Source: Planoprotostelium fungivorum
Taxonomy: Eukaryota; Evosea; Variosea; Cavosteliida; Cavosteliaceae
Direction: 5' to 3'
DNA: 64,000 nt
Assembly: GCA_003024175.1 (NCBI GenBank)
Contig: MDYQ01000464.1
Span: forward strand, 26,095 to 90,094
Below are positions 58,972 to 64,000 of this stretch, piece by piece. Positions within the stretch are counted from its first letter, which is position 1. The number at the start of each line of letters is the position of its first letter. The position numbers and the translations under genes were made by a program. The notes under the pieces are model-generated. The model saw only the letters and a list, made by a program, of their open reading frames with translations. It did not search any database and had not been told where the DNA came from.

Positions 58972-59293
58972 GAGCTGTTCCAAACGGCGAAGGAACTCTG
59001 ATGTTTTGGACAACTTTTACCTTAAGGGACCTTTGCATTGCGGTCGCTATGCAAATCACAAAACGCTTTTACCACTGGACCAAACCGTGGTAGCGAAGAT
59101 GACGATCATTCTTGACGATTTGGAATGGTGATATGGTATAATAAATGGTATTTTATTCCTTTTGCATTGCATGGGGGTTTGCACGCTAAAAAGGAAGCGT
59201 TTTGTGATTTGCATAGCGACCGCAATGCAAAGGTCCCTTAAGGTGCAAAAGTTGTCCAAAACATCGAGAGGGGACGCTTAAATGGAACAGCTC
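58972..59293. repeat. Foldback inverted repeat, about 98-bp arms
   Basis: Left arm 58972-59068 (begins GAGCTGTTCC, contains GTTTTGGACAACTTTT and TTGCATTGCGGTCGCTATGC) is matched in reverse complement by 59195-59293 (ends GGAACAGCTC). The inner 65 bp or so are almost perfect; the outer parts diverge. A 126-bp loop separates the arms. It has no ORF and lies in a 1.4-kb gene-free stretch. It may be a foldback MITE or encode a long hairpin RNA. Confidence 0.8.
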
Positions 59294-60271
59294 AATCGAA
59301 ATCGCGCGAAGCTACGAAGCCATATCCTGTGACGGCTTGGTCGGTGATCATCGGGTCAAAGGAAAGTCAGGATGAGGAGTAAGATAGAGTACGAATGTTT
59401 CATTCAGTGAAAGTCGCAGTGTTCTGATGAATCACTTGGCTTGAGCTGTCTGCTCGTGAGAATCTGTCCCTTGCCCACAAGGGTTAATAGACTTTGCCTC
59501 GAATGTCAACACAGTCCATTCACACGTATCACTATGACGTCTTCTCAGCTTTTACGAGAAAGAATGTCGATTGGATCTCACTTTGATTCAGATGAATCTC
59601 TCACCTCCGAACCAATGCTTTTGGGCTTCATCGGGTGTTTGTCTGAAATGAGAGGTCGAATGACACTTTACACGCTCAATCAACAGCTCTGTGCTTCGGG
59701 TTGCTAAGGAGCTGGAAGTGCCTCATTCTGGCTGACTCCAAGGGGGCACCACGAGGTTGTCACTCTGGTAGGTTCGCTGCTCATTCTTCATCTGGTTCAT
59801 ACCAGACAGGCCATACGAGCTTTCAGCTCTTGTCTAGACAATCGGGCCAGTACTACCTTCAGCACACGCTGACCACTTTACACGATCGAGATAAAGATAA
59901 CCCCTGCAACAAGGCTGCGTTCTCCAGAGCTCGTACACGACACGAAAGCCGAGAAGAGAAACAAGCTTAGCAGAGAGGGATCAGAATTCAGAGGATGACA
60001 ACTACTATTTAACTTTGCATCGAAACCGTCAGGTTGACGGACGCATCGTACCGCCACATAAAGTTCATGTACATAGACGACAGTTTCTCTTCGTGATTTG
60101 AAGATGAGATGGGCTGAAAGTAGCGTGATCAGTACGGGTGAGGTTTATAAAGCCGAGGACAACGTGCACAAAATTGGGCCTAGGAAAGTCAAGGGAGATA
60201 TTATCCGCGGGACTTGGTTCCTCACCTTCCCTTCGAACACGAAAAATTGATCAACAACCTCCATCTTCATC
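59294..60271. other. Gene-poor stretch after the inverted repeat
   Basis: Nearly 1 kb with two weak plus-strand frames (59441-59707 and 59701-59970) that share no family features and are unlinked by a clear intron. A tail of the region (60200-60270) precedes the ORF at 60272. Confidence 0.4.
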
Positions 60272-60554
60272 GATGATCATCATCATGTTCAACCCAAACA
60301 GAGTCGCCCGAGGTGGAAAAATCTCCGCGAAAGACAAGAGGGACCTCGCCCTGACCCGCTACTTTGGTCAGGACGTGCACGTGAAGCCGGTCGCCAGCAT
60401 CAAGTGGAAATACCTCCGAATGAGCATCCTCTTCGAAAGCGTAAAACCGAGCCAGACCTTCTGGGCCATCAATGCCTCACTCATCGGCTTGTGCATCGAT
60501 CGATCGGCCATGGAAATATTTTCGATCAATTTGATCGTCGACAAGGGCATGTAA
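60272..60554 (+). CDS. Possible small basic protein, hypothetical
   Basis: Open frame from MIIIMFNPNRVARGGKISAK (ATGs at 60272 and 60284), then DKRDLALTRYFGQDVHVKPV, ending LIVDKGM at 60554. The first 45 residues look protein-like; the rest is less convincing. Both other plus frames and the minus strand are also open here, so reading frame is uncertain. No family recognised. Confidence 0.3.
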
Positions 60555-60685
60555 GGTCGCTCCGTTGGATCGAACGGCTGTCTCCTCATCGATCGATCCG
60601 AGGAGTGATGGGCTCTGTTTTCAATATCTACAACGATGCGATATGATGTTTGCCGATCAGAAACCGAAAGTAGCAGAGCTCCATC

Positions 60686-62812
60686 ATGAGCCAGAATCAC
60701 CGCGGTCCAGGCCCTCTGAAGGAGAGCCGAAGGATATTCATAGGTAACTTGAAGACGGAAGCTGTAACCCCGCAAGAAATCAAAGAAATCTTCTCCAAGT
60801 ACGGGCGAATCACAGAAGACCCAGTCTTTAGACGTAGTTTTGGGTTCGTTCAGTTCGATAACGACATATCAGCACAAGAAGCCATCGCCAACGAGAATGG
60901 AAGAATCGTTGCTGGCCTTCGGATCGGTGAGTGACCTCACTTATCTAAGAGAACACCCTCTGAATGCTTCCAGAGATCAAGTTGGCTGACGCCCGTCATA
61001 ATCCCAGAGCCGTTTTGAACAGCGCTCCCAATCCAAACGTCCATTCCGATGATAGAAGCCGTTCCAACGATCGTCGCGACGGAGGTGGAGGATACAATCG
61101 AGACAGAGGAAGAGATCGAGATGGCCCGTCGAATTATCACGAGCCGAACGATCGAGGAAGGCGATATGACGATCCGAGAGATGGAGGTCGCGACAATGGC
61201 TACGGCCGTGAACGCCAAGGTCATGATCCCCGAGATCACATCAGTGGCCAACGTAGAAGACGTTCCATGAGCCCTCCCCCTCGTGGTGACCCCTCAGACT
61301 ACAGAGACAACAAGAGGCATCAGTCCAATCATCCCAATGATTCGTTCCCTCCCCCATCTGCCATCCAATTTGTGTCAGACTCGATGGACACCAAGTTGTA
61401 CGTATCTCCATCGCGTCGACTGTTGCCGAGTTGCGTTCGAATTCTCCTCACTCTTTCATCAGAAATTACACGTTGAAGCTGGAGAGACAGTTTGTCGATC
61501 AGATTGGAGGACACATCATCACGGAGTCGGTCGTGAATCCGCGATTGCATCGTGATCCAGATGACATGCTCGTGGAGGATGCTTTCAGGAGGAGCGTACG
61601 GTATGTCGTCTTGATTCAGAATCCAAGTCGATTGACGCTGCACATCAACAAGATGAACGGGAGGTCTGCAGGTGAGAGGATCTTATAATGCATCTCATCC
61701 CTTCTTGAGATCATGATCATCCATCATTGCCATCATCGAGATCATCATGATGAACGTCATCGTATCTTGATTCTTCATAACGGTGATAGCGTTGAGAGAC
61801 TTGTCCGTTGGAGAAACGATCGATGCCATTCGAAACGAAGAAGATTTCTTGAACAAGGGATCCAACTACAACCAGCCCAACAATTACCCCAACAACAATC
61901 TTCCCAACAACAATTATCCGAACAATTACCCTCCCAACAACAATTTCAACGGTAACCCACCCAACAATTATCCGAACAACAACAATTTTCCGAACGCCAT
62001 CAACAACCAGATGAACAACCCGATAGGCAACATGGGTAATGCTAACGCTAACTTCCAGCCTCCCATCAATCCACTCACAAGTGAGCATCTACATCGTTGT
62101 AGATGGACTATCCATTGATTCTCTCCGCAGGTAACCTCCTCGCTCAACTCGGCGTGCTCGGAATCGATCCCTCGGCATTGGGAAACTTGACGGGAACACC
62201 ATCCATCCCCCCCTCGAATCCCTCCCTCCCAAATCCCTCCCTCCCGCTCAACCTCCTGCCTAACCCCTCCGTCCCACTGAACAATCTTCCCAACGTTCCC
62301 ACCAGCCAGAATCCCAACTTGGCCATGATGAGAGGCAACCCGATTCTAAACAATCCCTCCCTCAGCTCCCTACTCACCATGTACTCCAACGCCGCAGCCA
62401 ATCCAAACCCTCAGCCCAACACCAACCCCAACGTACAGTCCCAAACGAATTTTGGCGGGAACCCGGTGAATTTCAACGGATTTGGGACGGGTAACTTTCA
62501 GGGTGGAGGAAACGGTGGGGGCAACGGCAACTATCCCAGTGGAGGGAATGGTGGTAACAGCAGCAACAGCAGCAACCTCATTCGAATGTTGGGAGCAGTT
62601 CAAGCGAATCCAGGCTACACACCTCCTTCGAATGTATCTTTTAGATGTCGTTCATCCTCATGCATGTTGGCGTCGATCCTTGACTCTTTGTCTAGTATAA
62701 CAGAGGCAACGATAGAGGAAACGATAGAGGAAATGACAGAGGAAATGACAGAGGAAATGATAGAGGCAACGATAGAGGAAACGATAGAGGAAATAATAAC
62801 CGGCGATACTGA
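60686..62812 (+). CDS. RRM RNA-binding protein with Asn/Pro-rich and RGND-repeat tail
   Basis: MSQNHRGPGPLKESRR leads into one RRM: RNP2 RIFIGNLKT, RNP1 RRSFGFVQF, helix SAQEAIANENGR. After an intron comes an Arg/Asp/Gly-rich region (RSNDRRDGGGGYNRDRGRDR), then SFIRNYTLKLERQFVDQIGG, HIITESVVNPRLHR and DVRYVVLIQNPSR-like sequence, an anticodon-binding-like fold as in NCOA5. Next are Asn/Pro/Tyr-rich (YPNNNLPNNNYPNNYPP) and Pro/Ser/Leu-rich tracts. A 62-nt intron (62634-62695) shifts the tail to YNRGNDRGNDRGND..., ending GNNNRRY with TGA at 62810-62812; unspliced, the same DNA reads as acidic TIEEM repeats to 62936. Likely nuclear RNA-binding protein prone to condensate formation (inference). 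Confidence 0.8.
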
Positions 62813-63395
62813 GTCTGCATGTAAAGATGTGTGGTTGTCCTTCAATAAAACGACCCCATGTGTTGGCATGTTTTCACATCGTCGTCTAGACGATGTGGCA
62901 CCAATCATGAGTCTTTGTAATTTCGAACACCTCTAGAACAGTGAAGCAGATGGACGTAAGAAGATCGATGTCGTCACCACTCCTTTATATCTTGACGTCG
63001 TTAGTGTATGATATCCATCTTATGATTCGTTTCGTTCTGTTAAAAAGTGGAAGACACCTCTGACGATGCCCGTGTGACTCATCATCCTCTAAAGATTCGC
63101 CGTATGTTCCGGAATCATACATTTCTATCAAATTGGTGCATCACACCGTCACATCGTCACACGTGAGTGAAATCTCCCTTCCTTATAAGTAATAGACTCA
63201 TGGTCTATAAGTATTCAGATACGAACGAGATAGCCTTTTCCTCTCAGACGTCCCATCGGATGACACCTTCTATCGTGTTCTTTATGAAATGTCAGCTACC
63301 TGACCTCTTACGTAGACGTGCACTGTGCATCGTCTCTAGTTCAATCCACACACCACCACACACGAACCGTCGCAAACGTTAAGAACATCGTCATC
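62813..63395. other. Intergenic, upstream of the last gene
   Basis: 580 bp containing the 3' UTR of the RRM gene and presumably the promoter of the next gene. No RNA gene, repeat or convincing ORF seen. Confidence 0.5.
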
Positions 63396-64000
63396 ATGTC
63401 CGGATTACTCAACAACCAGTCCATGACCAACAAGCTCGAGGCCAACTTGGCCAACAAGCTCGCCACAGGTGCCGTCCAGCATGAGAGTCAGCTGTTAGGC
63501 AAGCAGGGCTACGCTCACAACCCCCTCGATCGAAACTACGATGGCAAGGTGGACTTGAGAGATCTCAAGGGAAACAACACCGGCTACCGCCACAATCCGT
63601 TGGACAGAAACTACGATGGCAGGGTAGACTACAAGGACTTTGCCGGGCAGTCCTCCATGCTCAACCAGGGCTCCATGTTGAACCAAGGTGGCATGTTAAA
63701 CCAGGGATCCACGCTCAACCAGGGCTCATTCGTCCAGCAGAACACCATGCTGAACCAAGGACTCAACAGCACCAACGTCTACTCGCAGGGAGCTTACATC
63801 CAAGGCGCCAAGAGAGCCTCCCTCGTTAGAGCCCAGCCCACCATCGTGGAGACCATCCAGAAAGACATGGTCATCCAGGAGAGGATCCACCCCGTTCAGA
63901 AGGAGGAGATCCAGCCCATCATCTACCGCGAGAGAGAGCAGCTCGATGTCAAGCAGGTCACCCAGATGTTGCACGAGACTCAGATCCAGCCCACCATCAT
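63396..64000 (+). CDS. Protein with two dockerin/EF-hand-like loops and MLNQGS repeats, 3' end cut
   Basis: ATG 63396 (MSGLLNNQSMTNKLEANLAN), no intron within 605 bp, reaching the window edge. Two calcium-loop-like motifs, DRNYDGKVDLRDL at residues 45-57 and DRNYDGRVDYKDF at 70-82, follow the D-x-N-x-D-G-x-V-D-x-x-D pattern of dockerin or EF-hand loops and are embedded in a repeated HNPLDRNYDG unit. Residues 88-123 are tandem MLNQGS/MLNQGG units. From about 147 a charged block (IVETIQKDMVIQERIHPVQK, EEIQPIIYREREQLDVKQVT) resembles the repeats of abundant secreted or stress-related proteins in slime moulds and fungi. Codon choice looks strongly biased towards C/G-ending codons, hinting at high expression. 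Function unknown. Confidence 0.85.
   Translation, partial: MSGLLNNQSMTNKLEANLANKLATGAVQHESQLLGKQGYAHNPLDRNYDGKVDLRDLKGNNTGYRHNPLDRNYDGRVDYKDFAGQSSMLNQGSMLNQGGMLNQGSTLNQGSFVQQNTMLNQGLNSTNVYSQGAYIQGAKRASLVRAQPTIVETIQKDMVIQERIHPVQKEEIQPIIYREREQLDVKQVTQMLHETQIQPTI

Noticed and set aside
60368-60775. 135-codon minus-strand ORF
   Set aside because: Overlaps the RRM gene start and the 60272 frame on the other strand, and shows no domain.
62696-62936. Acidic TIEEM-repeat tail of the RRM protein
   Set aside because: A good intron just upstream puts the DNA in the RGND frame, which fits an RNA-binding protein much better.

Overview
This is nuclear DNA from a free-living eukaryote with a compact, intron-rich genome. 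Genes lie 50-600 bp apart on both strands. Most introns are 35-65 nt, begin GTGAG/GTGA and end CAG/TAG. The gene set (dymeclin, SNAREs, Rab11, RhoGEF, PACRG-like, G8-domain and LRR surface proteins, a receptor kinase with tyrosine-kinase motifs, WD40 and MBOAT enzymes) fits an amoebozoan. A protosteloid amoeba such as Protostelium/Planoprotostelium is my best guess from general knowledge, not something the sequence proves. Two single-N joins (32159 and 53722), each flanked by two near-identical, slightly divergent copies, look like unmerged alleles of a diploid assembly.

Layout: dymeclin (5' truncated, +) and SAMHD1 (-) converge at 2.55 kb. A complete 5S rRNA lies at 4.75 kb. A large secreted G8/beta-helix protein (5.3-10.05 kb, -) is followed by DNA ligase IV (10.3-13.9 kb, -). 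A Qa-SNARE (-) and a Bet1-type Qc-SNARE (+) are divergent at 14.2-16.1 kb. Next come a zinc-binding protein (16.5-17.4 kb), a very intron-rich LRR receptor kinase (17.9-24.1 kb), an ankyrin-repeat protein, DGAT1 and a SAP-domain protein.

The most notable locus is 30.2-35.2 kb (-). A DUG3-type class II glutamine amidotransferase, a WD40 domain and a DUG2-type M20 peptidase can be read as one spliced frame. In yeast these are two separate proteins that together degrade glutathione. The apparent stop between them lies inside a 41-nt GT-AG sequence that keeps the frame. The codon count over the eight exons I delimited before it leaves exactly the phase needed.

The rest holds PP2C (+), an IQ/Sfi1-like protein (-), Rab11 (-), PACRG-like (-), an intronless coiled-coil protein (-), a small conserved-looking ORF (+), a membrane-anchored RhoGEF (-), a glyoxalase-like protein (+), a BTB-BACK protein with a C-terminal zinc domain (-), an LRR membrane protein without kinase (-), NIF3 (-), a type I membrane glycoprotein (-), a foldback inverted repeat at 59 kb, an RRM/RGND-repeat RNA-binding protein (+), and a 3'-truncated protein with two dockerin/EF-hand-like loops (+).

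Themes are membrane traffic (dymeclin, two SNAREs, Rab11), cell surface and signalling (G8, LRR receptors, RhoGEF, PP2C), nucleotide and DNA metabolism (SAMHD1, LIG4) and glutathione turnover (DUG fusion). All exon boundaries were inferred by eye from frame, GT-AG signals and remembered family motifs; no alignment was run.
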